From the NCBI RefSeq assembly GCF_025421775.1, contig NZ_JAOEFX010000004.1, positions 372,001 through 436,000 on the forward strand: a stretch of DNA of 64,000 nt, in the 5' to 3' direction. Every line of letters starts with the position of its first letter. Positions within the stretch are counted from its first letter, which is position 1. Source of the DNA: Paenarthrobacter aurescens (GTDB lineage Bacteria; Actinomycetota; Actinomycetes; Actinomycetales; Micrococcaceae). A program made the position numbers and the translations under genes. Below, in pieces: positions 1 to 7,272 of this stretch. A model generated the notes under the pieces. That model was not told where the DNA came from and searched no databases. It was given only the letters and a program-made list of their open reading frames with translations.

Positions 1-223
1 CTTGGTGAGGGCCGTCGTCGAGCATTGTCTTGAAGCCGCGAAAGCGGCTGGGAAGCCGGCCGGCGTGAACGCCTTCAATGAGTCAACCGCCCGGGCGTAT
101 CTCGACGCCGGTGCCTCCTTTGTGCTGGTCGGCGCCGACGTAGCGGTGCTGGCCCGCGCGTCGGAAGGGTTCGCATCAACGTTCATTCCCGTGTCTGAAA
201 CGGCTGAGCGCGAAAGCTACTGA
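1..223 (+). CDS. HpcH/HpaI aldolase family protein, C-terminal fragment (cut by window start)
   Basis: Only the last 73 or so residues are present; the reading frame is open to the left edge, so the real start lies outside the window. The visible part contains GKPAGVNAFNESTARAYLDAG followed by FVLVGADVAVLARA, the terminal beta/alpha units of the HpcH/HpaI (2-oxo-3-deoxy-sugar-acid or 4-hydroxy-2-oxoheptanedioate) aldolase barrel. These class II enzymes cleave 4-hydroxy-2-oxoacids to pyruvate and an aldehyde. The metal-binding and catalytic residues are in the missing part, so the substrate cannot be judged. Confidence 0.8.
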   Translation, partial: LVRAVVEHCLEAAKAAGKPAGVNAFNESTARAYLDAGASFVLVGADVAVLARASEGFASTFIPVSETAERESY

Positions 224-289
224 CCTGTTCTTGTCCTCGGTAGACGGTGGGCTAGGCTCGATGGAACGAGAGCCTGAGGGGGCAGAGCC

Positions 290-727
290 GTGAATCGTCG
301 TGGGTTGGTTGTAATTGCCGTAGTTGCTGGGCTCGGACTGGCCGGTTGTTCGTCGCCGACTGGCCCGGACGTCCTGGCACGGGAAGCGACGGCCGAGGAC
401 GAGCTTCCGGAGACCGTGAGCCTTATCAGTGTGGATACGGACATCAAAGCGGGGTCAGCCCGACTGCTGGCGACCCACGACGATGTGGAGTACTTCGCGG
501 CCAAGAGTTCCACTGGCGGGTCTGCCTGCTTGATTTCGGTGCCTGTAGGACTCCCGGGGCGGTGGAGGGCGGGATGCGCAGCGGTAGCGACTGGTGAGGA
601 CATCGTCACCCTGACTAACTTTGACGATTCACAAGCGAAGCTCATCAACGACGGCGTGGATGCCGGCCAGTCGAAATACGACGGCTGGACCCAGGTCCAC
701 CCCAACCTCCTGTATAAAACCCGCTAG
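290..727 (+). CDS. Small secreted lipoprotein of unknown function
   Basis: The 145-residue product begins at a GTG preceded by a purine-rich stretch (GAGGGGGCAGAGCC). Residues 1-20 form a lipoprotein signal: two arginines, a hydrophobic core and the lipobox LAGC with Cys20 as the lipidation site. The rest is a mixed, mostly hydrophilic domain with two further cysteines that could pair. I do not recognise a family. It ends exactly where the convergent SnoaL-like gene ends (stop codons at 725-727 and 728-730), so there is no intergenic terminator. It is probably anchored on the outer face of the cell membrane. Confidence 0.75.
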   Translation: MNRRGLVVIAVVAGLGLAGCSSPTGPDVLAREATAEDELPETVSLISVDTDIKAGSARLLATHDDVEYFAAKSSTGGSACLISVPVGLPGRWRAGCAAVATGEDIVTLTNFDDSQAKLINDGVDAGQSKYDGWTQVHPNLLYKTR

Positions 728-1084
728 CTATTTGCGGGCCATGTACCACTCCGTGAACTCGCGTGCCCGGCCGTCCTCAGCGAAGCGGATCACCCACAGA
801 TTGTCGTAGGTGGGGTCCCCGTTCAGATACGTGGTGAGGCCTTGGACGAAGGCAGTATCGCCTTCCCTGCCCAGGAGCGTCCACTCGAAGGTCCAATCCT
901 CGGGCTTGTCACCGGCGTCGGCCCACCCTTTGACGATCTCTTCGTGGCCGTTCCAAGGTTTTGAGGTGTTGGGGCGGTCGTTGTAGACGGCGTCCTCGGT
1001 GAAGAGTGCCCTGATTTCCCCGGGGTCATTCGAGGTCCACGCGCGTTCGTACTGATCCATCCAGGAGTTCACGTCGTTGGTCAT
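728..1084 (-). CDS. SnoaL-like / NTF2-fold protein
   Basis: This 118-residue protein has the NTF2-like (SnoaL, DUF4440-type) pattern: an N-terminal helix with WMDQYERAWTSND, then IRALFTEDAVYNDRP, a central WNGHEEIVKGWADAG and a C-terminal beta strand YDNLWVIRFAEDGRAREF. Members of this fold are small cone-shaped barrels that act as isomerases, hydrolases or ligand-binding proteins; the pocket is too variable to give a substrate. The length is typical. It is convergent with the lipoprotein gene at 290-727, with zero bases between the stop codons. Confidence 0.75.
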   Translation of the reverse strand: MTNDVNSWMDQYERAWTSNDPGEIRALFTEDAVYNDRPNTSKPWNGHEEIVKGWADAGDKPEDWTFEWTLLGREGDTAFVQGLTTYLNGDPTYDNLWVIRFAEDGRAREFTEWYMARK

Positions 1085-1130
1085 CTACCCGTTCTACCCT
1101 GCTGCTGGGCCGGGTTCAACGGTGTTGGGT

Positions 1131-1697
1131 TCAACGGGTGGGCAGCCAACGGTCCTGGTCCGGCCGGGGAATGCCCCGCGCTGCCCGGCGGATGTGGTCC
1201 GGAGTGAGTCCGGTTAGCGAGGCGAGCTCCAAGTCATCGCAGACCTGGTTCCGGAGGGCGATCACAATCAGTGCCTCGCGGCGTTCAGTGATCTGCTCCC
1301 GGTGGCTTTCCGCTGCCTTCAAAGCCTCGCTCTTCGCCGTCAAAGCAGCCACGTGCGCATCGCGGGGGAGGCCGCTCGGATGGAGATCGTCATAAGCCAA
1401 AGCGATGGTCCTGACTGATTTCATGTTCTCCCCGGTGGCCGCTGAAACAGTGGCGATGGTGAGCCCGTCCTCAATGGCCTGGGCTATCAGCTCGTTTCTG
1501 GCCGAGGTCAGGTTCCGGATAGCGCTGGCCGCGTGCGAGATGAGCTGCCGATGAACTCCCAGCGCGTGCGCCAGCGTTGCGTGTTCCGTGTGTTCCTGTG
1601 CTTGCGGGCGCTGTGCCTTGGCCCTGTAGGTGTACCTTCCAGTGGCTGAGAGGCCCTGCGCGGAAACGGCGGGGGCTGAGCGGGTTCGGGGTGGCAT
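1131..1697 (-). CDS. Helix-turn-helix protein of unknown role
   Basis: I start this gene at the ATG at 1697 because AAAAGGGAGCCCT sits just upstream; upstream in-frame starts lack a ribosome site and would read through low-quality sequence. The 188-residue product is almost entirely helical. It has two HTH-like segments: residues about 60-100, containing ATVSAATGENMKSVRTIALAY, and the C-terminus, containing DLELASLTGLTPDHIRRAARG. Such duplicated sigma-70-region-4-like helices are common in small actinobacterial regulators of mobile or plasmid-like regions. No partner gene is recognisable nearby. Confidence 0.65.
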   Translation of the reverse strand: MPPRTRSAPAVSAQGLSATGRYTYRAKAQRPQAQEHTEHATLAHALGVHRQLISHAASAIRNLTSARNELIAQAIEDGLTIATVSAATGENMKSVRTIALAYDDLHPSGLPRDAHVAALTAKSEALKAAESHREQITERREALIVIALRNQVCDDLELASLTGLTPDHIRRAARGIPRPDQDRWLPTR

Positions 1698-1885
1698 AGG
1701 GCTCCCTTTTCGGTTCGGAACAGGTCCTTGTGATCCCTCGAATGTAGGCGTCGTTGGCCCGGGTGAGGAAATACCAATACCGCGTGAACCCATAAGCAAA
1801 GTGCATGGAAGAAGTGCCCTAAGGGGCGTCATTACGTATATTGCGCGCCAAATGAGTGCTGAGATCCCATAGGACGATCTGCGTC

Positions 1886-1980
1886 ATAAGGCCCCCTTAT
1901 AGATCCACGCACATTAGGTCTTATCCACAGCGCTCACGGATCCCTAGTCTCGAAAAAGGGGACATACGAATCCGCATGTC
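1886..1980 (+). promoter_or_regulatory. Putative control region of the aminotransferase operon with two palindromes
   Basis: The 309-base gap 1698-2006 is non-coding on both strands. It contains a perfect ATAAGG-CCC-CCTTAT palindrome at 1886-1900. It also contains a 20-bp imperfect palindrome at 1961-1980 (GACAT...ATGTC, 16 of 20 positions symmetric), centred about 36 bases before the start codon of the aminotransferase. Both are good candidate operators for an unidentified regulator; the second would overlap the 5' leader or core promoter. A single TTATCCACA is also present at 1921-1929. Confidence 0.4.
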
Positions 1981-2006
1981 CTGAGTTCCACATTCCTGGA
2001 GGAGAC

Positions 2007-3215
2007 ATGTCCGACTACCTGCCGGCGTCGAGGGTCACCCGCATCAAGTCCTCAGCGAGCGTCGCCGCGGCCGCCCGCGTCCGCGAACTGAAAGCTGAAG
2101 GCATCCCGATCATCGACCTGACCGTCGGCGAGCCGGACTTCGACACCCCGGACCACATCAAAGCCGCCGCCATCGAGGCGATCAACAACGGCGAGACCAA
2201 GTACACGTCGGTGACTGGCACGCCGGAGCTGCAGACCGCCATCCTGCGCAAAATCGAGGGCCACACCGGCCACCATTATGGGCGAAACCAGCTGACCATC
2301 GGCGGCGGAGCCAAGCAGGTCCTGTACGTTGCCCTGATGGCATCCCTTAATGCGGGCGATGAAGTGATCGTCCCCGCGCCGTACTGGGTTTCCTACCCGG
2401 ACATGGTTCTCGCCAACGACGGCACTCCTGTGATCGTTGCCTGCGGCGAAGATACGGGCTTCAAGCTCACCCCGGACGCCTTGGCTAAGGCCATCACACC
2501 GAAGACCAAGTGGCTCATCCTCAACGCGCCGTCCAACCCCACCGGCGCCGTGTACACCCGCGAGGAACTGCAGGCACTCGGTGCGGTCCTTGAGCAGCAC
2601 CCGCACGTCTTCATCCTTACGGACGAGATCTACGACGAAATCCACTTCGGCGACGGCCGCGTCACCAGCCTGGTCACCGCCGCGCCGGTTCTCAAGGACC
2701 GCATCCTGCTGGTCAACGGCGTCTCCAAGGCGTACGCCATGACGGGCTGGCGGCTCGGCTACGGCGTGGGACCGGCTCCCCTGATCGCCGCCATGAACAA
2801 GCTGCAGTCGCAAACCTCATCCTGCCCGTCGTCCATCAGCCAGGCTGCCGCCGTAGCGGCGTTGAACGGCGACCAGACTTTCGTCCGCGACAGTGTGGAG
2901 GTGTACCGCAAGCGCCGGGACGCCGCCGTCGACGGTCTCAATGCCATCAACGGCCTGTCCGTCGCGCCGGCGGAAGGCGCCTTCTACGCCTATGTGAACT
3001 GCAGCGGCGTCGTCGGGAAAACCGCGCCCGACGGCACAGTCATCGAGAACGACCAGGACTTCACGCTCTACCTCCTGAACGCTGCACGCGTCGCCGTCAT
3101 CCAGGGGTCGGCCTACGGGCTGGGCCCCTACTTCCGGATCTCCTTCGCCACCTCGCTGGAGACCATCAACGACGGCGTGGACTCCATCCGCGATGCCGTC
3201 AACGCCCTGTCCTAG
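2007..3215 (+). CDS. PLP-dependent aminotransferase class I/II (aspartate aminotransferase-like)
   Basis: The 402-residue protein has the usual length of fold-type I aspartate/aromatic aminotransferases. Visible signatures are LTVGEPDFDTPDHI near residue 40, the SNPTGAVY motif near 178, ILTDEIYDEIHF near 207 and VNGVSKAYAMTGWRLGY near 240, where the lysine after S forms the PLP Schiff base. The start ATG has an ideal CTGGAGGAGAC ribosome site. It transfers amino groups between an amino acid and a 2-oxoacid in the cytoplasm. It is followed after 21 bases by an RraA-like aldolase gene, so the two are probably co-transcribed and the transaminase may supply that enzyme's 4-hydroxy-2-oxoacid substrate. 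Confidence 0.88.
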   Translation: MSDYLPASRVTRIKSSASVAAAARVRELKAEGIPIIDLTVGEPDFDTPDHIKAAAIEAINNGETKYTSVTGTPELQTAILRKIEGHTGHHYGRNQLTIGGGAKQVLYVALMASLNAGDEVIVPAPYWVSYPDMVLANDGTPVIVACGEDTGFKLTPDALAKAITPKTKWLILNAPSNPTGAVYTREELQALGAVLEQHPHVFILTDEIYDEIHFGDGRVTSLVTAAPVLKDRILLVNGVSKAYAMTGWRLGYGVGPAPLIAAMNKLQSQTSSCPSSISQAAAVAALNGDQTFVRDSVEVYRKRRDAAVDGLNAINGLSVAPAEGAFYAYVNCSGVVGKTAPDGTVIENDQDFTLYLLNAARVAVIQGSAYGLGPYFRISFATSLETINDGVDSIRDAVNALS

Positions 3216-3236
3216 CCCCACAGAAAGATCCCTGAA

Positions 3237-3911
3237 ATGATCCACGTCAAGACCAAATTCGAGCGCCCCGATGCCGACGTCGTCAGCCGTCTCGCTGCCT
3301 TTTCCTCCGCCACTATCCACGAAGCCCAGGGCCGCCGTGGCGCGCTGAGCTCCAAGATCAAGCCGATAGACCGCTCCATGTCCTTCTGCGGCCCGGCCGT
3401 CACGGTCGCTTGTGCCCCGCAGGACAACCTCATGCTCCAAGTGGCCATCCACTACGCACAGGCCGGCGACGTGGTTCTGGTCGGTGCGCAGGAAATGGCC
3501 GAAGCCGGCACGTTCGGCGACGTCCTGGGCAATGCCATGAAGGCCAAGGGTATCGCCGCGATGGTCACCGATTCCGGCGTGCGCGACACCCAGGACCTGA
3601 TTGAACTCGGCCTGCCCGTCTTCTCCGGCAGCGTCAGCATCAAGGGCACTGTCAAGGAAACCCTCGGCCCCATCAACCACCCGATCGTCTTCGGCGACGA
3701 AATCATTTATCCCGGCGACATCCTCCGCGGTGACGCTGACGGCGTGGTGGTTGTCCGCCGCGAGGAGGCAGAGGAAGTCATCGCACTGTCCCAGGCCCGC
3801 GACGACCACGAGCGCGAACTCATCAAGCTCTACCATGACGGGGGCAACACCATCGAGCTGTGCGGCCTCACCGAGAAGCTCAAGGAGAAGGGCTTGCTGG
3901 TCGAAGACTAA
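3237..3911 (+). CDS. RraA-like 4-hydroxy-2-oxoacid aldolase / oxaloacetate decarboxylase
   Basis: The 224-residue protein belongs to the RraA/HMG-CHA aldolase fold. GDVLGNAMKAKGIAAMVTDSG followed by VRD gives the conserved glycine-rich turn plus the Arg-Asp pair that binds pyruvate and the divalent metal in 4-hydroxy-4-methyl-2-oxoglutarate and 4-carboxy-4-hydroxy-2-oxoadipate aldolases. The C-terminal GDIIYPGDILRGDADGVVVV-type block (here GDEIIYPGDILRGDADGVVV) is also typical. Family enzymes yield pyruvate plus pyruvate or oxaloacetate, and many also decarboxylate oxaloacetate. True RraA RNase E inhibitors are shorter. The pairing with a transaminase favours a metabolic role. Confidence 0.82.
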   Translation: MIHVKTKFERPDADVVSRLAAFSSATIHEAQGRRGALSSKIKPIDRSMSFCGPAVTVACAPQDNLMLQVAIHYAQAGDVVLVGAQEMAEAGTFGDVLGNAMKAKGIAAMVTDSGVRDTQDLIELGLPVFSGSVSIKGTVKETLGPINHPIVFGDEIIYPGDILRGDADGVVVVRREEAEEVIALSQARDDHERELIKLYHDGGNTIELCGLTEKLKEKGLLVED

Positions 3912-3926
3912 GGGTTTTTGTCAGGA

Positions 3927-3953
3927 CCGGTCGCCGTCGTAGACGGCGGCCGG
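3927..3953 (+). terminator. Hairpin terminator after the aminotransferase-aldolase pair
   Basis: GCCGTC-GTA-GACGGC at 3933-3947 is flanked by further pairing (CCGG at 3927-3930 with CCGG at 3950-3953). It lies 16-42 bases after the aldolase stop codon. The following CCCTTT is only a weak T tract, as is common in high-GC actinobacteria. Confidence 0.55.
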
Positions 3954-4000
3954 CCCTTTGGCGTGCTGTCTTGCCTATTCGTGGGCACGGTCACGTGGGC

Positions 4001-4062
4001 ACCCCCACTTAGGCACCCCCACTTGGCACAGCAAAGGCGCCTTGCCAGGGGCAGGGCGCCTT
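4001..4062. repeat. Short direct repeat and hairpin between convergent genes
   Basis: A direct repeat with core GGCACCCCCACTT occurs in two copies at about 3998-4024. It is followed by an 8-bp inverted repeat AAGGCGCC / GGCGCCTT (4034-4041 and 4055-4062, 13-base loop). The hairpin lies just downstream of the leftward small gene that ends at 4137, so it may terminate that gene. The remaining gap to 4136 shows nothing else. Confidence 0.4.
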
Positions 4063-4136
4063 ATGGTGGTGGAGCTTTGGTGAAGGTACGACGGCGGGTG
4101 GCCGGGTTCGTGGGGTTCGGCCGGGCCCGCGTGGGC

Positions 4137-4358
4137 TCAGTCAAGCCCTGAGTGTCCCGGCCGCGTGTCCACCAGATGCCATTCGATGCTGCTGCCGGCG
4201 TGGGCGGGCATCAGGCTGCCTTCGAAGACGAAGAGGGGTTCACCGATGCCGCCGCCCGGACGCCAGAATCCGTTCCGTGGGCAATGGAATCCGGTTCGTG
4301 CGCTGACTGTTCCGCGGGTTGGATTTGATACCCATCCGGCTGTGTTGATCTTTTTCAC
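4137..4358 (-). CDS. Small protein with CPRxGFW...EGSLMPA pattern
   Basis: This 73-residue gene starts at a GTG at 4358 with a strong ribosome site AAAGGA seven bases upstream. The product contains GFHCPRNGFWRPGGG, then LFVFEGSLMPAHAG and SIEWHLVD. From memory, the arrangement Cys-Pro-x-x-Gly-x-Trp ... Glu-Gly-x-x-Met-Pro recurs in small proteins of proteobacteria and actinobacteria, often of unknown function. I cannot name a family. It is transcribed in the same direction as the LysR gene that ends 124 bases upstream, and an AT-rich stretch at about 4395-4445 could hold its own promoter. Confidence 0.55.
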   Translation of the reverse strand: MKKINTAGWVSNPTRGTVSARTGFHCPRNGFWRPGGGIGEPLFVFEGSLMPAHAGSSIEWHLVDTRPGHSGLD

Positions 4359-4482
4359 CGTTGTTTCCTTTGAACTTGCCCATGGAATCCGTGAGCTGGT
4401 TTCGAATTGTTTGTTAATTCGATATTAGGAAATTAATACGGTCTTGAATAAGACCAAAGCTGTCTGTCCGGATAAGGCTTTG

Positions 4483-5427
4483 TTATGGATGGGCCGGGAG
4501 TTGCACGGGGTCGGTCCCGTACTTGTTGATCAGTTGCTGATGCAGCATCTCCTTGACCACCAGCAGCACGGCAGACGCAGCCTCGGACAGTGGCTCGTGG
4601 TCCGGGGTGCAGAGGGCGATCTTGCTCTGCAGTCCGGGTTCCACGATCCGCAGCACCTTGAAGTCCTGGTCCGGGAAGAGCGCATCCGCGGCCGACTTGG
4701 GCAACACCGTGCCGCCGAGGTTGGCGCGGATGAGCCTTGTCAGCGAAGGAACGGATTCCACTTCGCCCACCAGCTTCAGGGGAAGGTCCTGGTCCGCCAG
4801 GCCCTTCTCGATGAGTTGACGCAGCGTGTGGTTCTTCTCCGGGAGGAACAGCCCCACGGTGCTGGCTTCGGCAAGGGTGATGGTGTCCCTGCCGTGGTTG
4901 ATGTCCACATCAGGGTGCACCACCAAGTGGAGGTCTTCCACGATCATGGTGGTGAACTGAACTCCGCGGATCTTTCCAGGCTCATAGATCAGAGCCATAT
5001 CGAGGCGGCCGTTCTTGATGGCCTCGCTCAGTACGCCGCCGAAAATCTCCGTCAGATGCACCACAATATCCGGGTAGCGGCGGCCCACTTCACTGATGAT
5101 CTGGGGTGTCAGGCTCGAGGCCATGCTGTACGGAGCGATCGCGATGGACACCCTGCCGGAGGGGGCTGCGCCGGAGGACGCGACGTCCTGCCGTGCCTGT
5201 TCCACCAGCCGCAGGATCGACTGCGCGTGGCGGTAAAGCGTGTGCCCGGCCGCCGTCGGTTCCACTCCCTGCTTGCTGCGGATCAGGAGGCGTTGCTTGA
5301 GGTCGTTTTCCAGTGCAGACACCTGCTGGCTGAGGGCCGGCTGGGCAACATGGAGGGCTGCCGCTGCCTTGGTGATGCTCCCCGAATCAACGATCTGCAC
5401 GAAGTATGAGAGCTTCCGCGTGTCCAT
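4483..5427 (-). CDS. LysR-family transcriptional regulator, divergent from pxpABC
   Basis: The 314-residue length is typical of LysR proteins. I start at the ATG at 5427, preceded by AGGAAGG, because this puts the HTH at the N-terminus: MDTRKLSYFVQIVDSGSITK, then AAALHVAQPALSQQVSALE. Residues from about 90 onward form the periplasmic-binding-like effector domain (VSIAIAPYSMASSLTPQIIS and onward). The frame runs upstream without a good ribosome site. Divergence from pxpA, with a symmetric AGCTATC-ACGG-GATAGCT site between them, suggests it controls the 5-oxoproline genes in response to a pathway metabolite. The effector is not known. Confidence 0.88.
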   Translation of the reverse strand: MDTRKLSYFVQIVDSGSITKAAAALHVAQPALSQQVSALENDLKQRLLIRSKQGVEPTAAGHTLYRHAQSILRLVEQARQDVASSGAAPSGRVSIAIAPYSMASSLTPQIISEVGRRYPDIVVHLTEIFGGVLSEAIKNGRLDMALIYEPGKIRGVQFTTMIVEDLHLVVHPDVDINHGRDTITLAEASTVGLFLPEKNHTLRQLIEKGLADQDLPLKLVGEVESVPSLTRLIRANLGGTVLPKSAADALFPDQDFKVLRIVEPGLQSKIALCTPDHEPLSEAASAVLLVVKEMLHQQLINKYGTDPVQLPAHP

Positions 5428-5572
5428 GGATGTACCTTCCTGGAGAGCCGTGCCCCGTGGGTGGAAAGTCCCCTTGGGTGGCAGGTCCCGATGTTCAAAT
5501 ATAGACGCATCGCCCAGCGGGCAGTCCCTGGGACCCATGCCACAGGGTGGGGTGGCGCAGGTCATAACGGAG

Positions 5573-5590
5573 AGCTATCACGGGATAGCT
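5573..5590. promoter_or_regulatory. Putative LysR operator between lysR and pxpA
   Basis: A perfect inverted repeat AGCTATC-ACGG-GATAGCT, 18 bp, lies in the 332-bp divergent gap 5428-5759. Dyad symmetry of this size with A/T near the ends is what LysR recognition sites look like. A further GTGCAA direct repeat (near 5602 and 5620) and a TTGACC hexamer at 5613-5618 lie between it and pxpA, but I could not assign a convincing -10. Confidence 0.45.
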
Positions 5591-5759
5591 ATTAGGTCTT
5601 TGTGCAACGTACTTGACCGGTGCAAGACTTTTAGGACGAACTTCAGGCAACGCTTTGGATTCCATCCAGCGGCTGTCTTTTCCCGGAAATTCCATGGTGC
5701 CCAGTAAATGGCCTTTGCGAATTTCCCCATCAAATGCAGGACCACGGAAAGAGAACCAC

Positions 5760-6548
5760 GTGAAACCGATCATTGATCTTGTAGCGGATCTTGGAGAGGG
5801 ATTTGGCGCCTACACCATCGGCGACGATTCCGAACTCCTGGAGATCGTCACAAGTGCCAATATCGCTTGTGGTTTCCACGCCGGTGATCCGGACATCATG
5901 GCGGCCACCGTCGCCCAATGCGTACGCCGCGGAGTTGGCATCGGAGCCCACCCGAGCTTTCCGGACCTGCGTGGTTTCGGCAGGCGCGACATGGGCCTCA
6001 CTGCCAGCGAGGTTCAGAACGACGTTGTGTACCAATTGGGTGCGCTGAACGGCTTCGCAGCCTTCCAAGGAACCAAGGTCACGCACCTGGCACCCCACGG
6101 CCGGCTCGGCAACCTGGTCGCTGTCCGCGCTGACTACGCCCGGGCCGTCGCTGACGCCGCCGCCCGCGTAGACCGCGAGCTGATCGTGGTGGCGCAGGAA
6201 GGTGAACTGGCTGTCGCCTCACGGGCTGCCGGGCTTGACGTTGCCATCGTCGGCATCGTGGACCGTGCCTACCAGGAAGACGGCACGCTGGTTCCCCGCA
6301 GCCAGCCCGGCGCCGTGCTCCACGACGCCGCAGAAATCGTTGAGCGGACCATCCGCATGGTGGTTGAGGGCAAGATCCGCTGCGCCAACGGCGCGGACCT
6401 GGACATCGACGTCGACACCCTCCTCCTGCACGGGGACAACGCCGGGGCAGTTGACCTGGCACGCAAGATCCGTGCAGAGCTCATCTCAGCCGGTGTGCGG
6501 ATTGCCCCGGTGGCCGAGGTCATGGACGCAAAGAAGAAGGTGGCCTGA
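5760..6548 (+). CDS. pxpA: 5-oxoprolinase subunit A, LamB/YcsF family
   Basis: The 262-residue protein starts at a GTG (5760) after GGAAAGAG. It carries LamB/YcsF signatures: DLGEGFGAY near the N-terminus, ANIACGFHAGDP near residue 35, GAHPSFPDLRGFGRR near 63 and LLLHGDNAGAV near 223. With PxpB and PxpC it forms the ATP-dependent prokaryotic 5-oxoprolinase, which opens 5-oxo-L-proline to glutamate in the cytoplasm. Its stop is one base before the pxpB start, and pxpB overlaps pxpC, giving a tight A-B-C operon. Confidence 0.92.
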   Translation: MKPIIDLVADLGEGFGAYTIGDDSELLEIVTSANIACGFHAGDPDIMAATVAQCVRRGVGIGAHPSFPDLRGFGRRDMGLTASEVQNDVVYQLGALNGFAAFQGTKVTHLAPHGRLGNLVAVRADYARAVADAAARVDRELIVVAQEGELAVASRAAGLDVAIVGIVDRAYQEDGTLVPRSQPGAVLHDAAEIVERTIRMVVEGKIRCANGADLDIDVDTLLLHGDNAGAVDLARKIRAELISAGVRIAPVAEVMDAKKKVA

Positions 6549-6549
6549 C

Positions 6550-7272
6550 ATGTCCGTGCTCACAGCGGCCTCCACCGAGATCTACGAATCCGGGGACTCG
6601 GCACTGCGCGTCGTGGCCATCTCGGAGACCAGCGAACACAACTGGCTGACCGTCCACGGACTGGCCGACTGGTTGGAAAACTGCGGAGCCGAAGGTCTTC
6701 ATGGAGCCGTTCCCACCTACGATTCCGTGCTGGTGGAATTCGACCCCATCCTGGTTTCCGCCCGGCAGGTGCGGGCCTTCGTGAAGCTCGGGCTGCTGGA
6801 ACTCGGCCACACCGGGGAATCCGCACATGCACCCCGCGAGTTCGATGTACCCGTGGTCTACGGCGGCGAATACGGCCCGGATTTGGAGCGCGTTGCTGAG
6901 CACCAGGGAATCTCCGTGGAGGAGGTCATCCGCCTCCACACCCACAAGACCTACACCGTGCGTTGCCTAGGTGCTCCGGCTGGTTCTCCCATGATGGACG
7001 GCCCCGCTTTCCCCAAGCCTGTGCCCCGCCTCAAGGATCCCAGGCTCAGCGTTCCTGCCGGTGCCGTGGCAGTTGCCGGTCGTCAAGCAGTCATCGCTCC
7101 GGCGGTGGCTCCCGGCGGATGGTGCGTGATCGGCCAGACGCCGCTTTCAGTCTTGAACATCCGTCGCGAACCGCTGGTTCCATACAAGCCGGGCGACATC
7201 CTGCGGTTTCGGCAAGTCGGTCCTGAGGATTTCAACGAATTCTTGGGCATGGAACTGGAGCCCCTGCCATGA
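6550..7272 (+). CDS. pxpB: 5-oxoprolinase subunit B, KipI family
   Basis: The 240-residue protein starts at the ATG one base after pxpA. It has the KipI/AHS1 pattern: an N-terminal SGDSALRVV-like strand, YDSVLVEFDP near residue 57, the central PVVYGGEYGPDLERVAEH and SVEEVIRLHTHKTYTV, then VPAGAVAVAGRQ and PGGWCVIGQTP. The segment after TYTVRCLG reads APAGSPMMDGPAF, where most homologues have a GFxPGFxYL motif. It probably binds PxpC to form the phosphorylating, ring-opening half of 5-oxoprolinase. The upstream part of the frame belongs to another frame of pxpA and is not coding. Confidence 0.88.
   Translation: MSVLTAASTEIYESGDSALRVVAISETSEHNWLTVHGLADWLENCGAEGLHGAVPTYDSVLVEFDPILVSARQVRAFVKLGLLELGHTGESAHAPREFDVPVVYGGEYGPDLERVAEHQGISVEEVIRLHTHKTYTVRCLGAPAGSPMMDGPAFPKPVPRLKDPRLSVPAGAVAVAGRQAVIAPAVAPGGWCVIGQTPLSVLNIRREPLVPYKPGDILRFRQVGPEDFNEFLGMELEPLP

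Noticed and set aside
1112..1137. GGGTTCAACGG direct repeat next to the HTH gene end
   Set aside because: Two 11-base copies only, partly within the coding end; too small to claim function.
1921..1929. TTATCCACA DnaA-box match, with a second at 14583-14591
   Set aside because: Two perfect nonamers in 64 kb are near chance expectation, are far apart and have no dnaA, AT-rich unwinding region or clustering, so no origin is claimed.
2817..3836. Long leftward reading frame opposite the aminotransferase and aldolase genes
   Set aside because: It mirrors two genes with clear family motifs, and its own product is low-complexity and shows no motif.
4165..4428. Rightward 87-codon frame between the aldolase and lysR genes
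   Set aside because: It lacks a ribosome site and overlaps the leftward 73-residue gene, which has a good one and a motif pattern.
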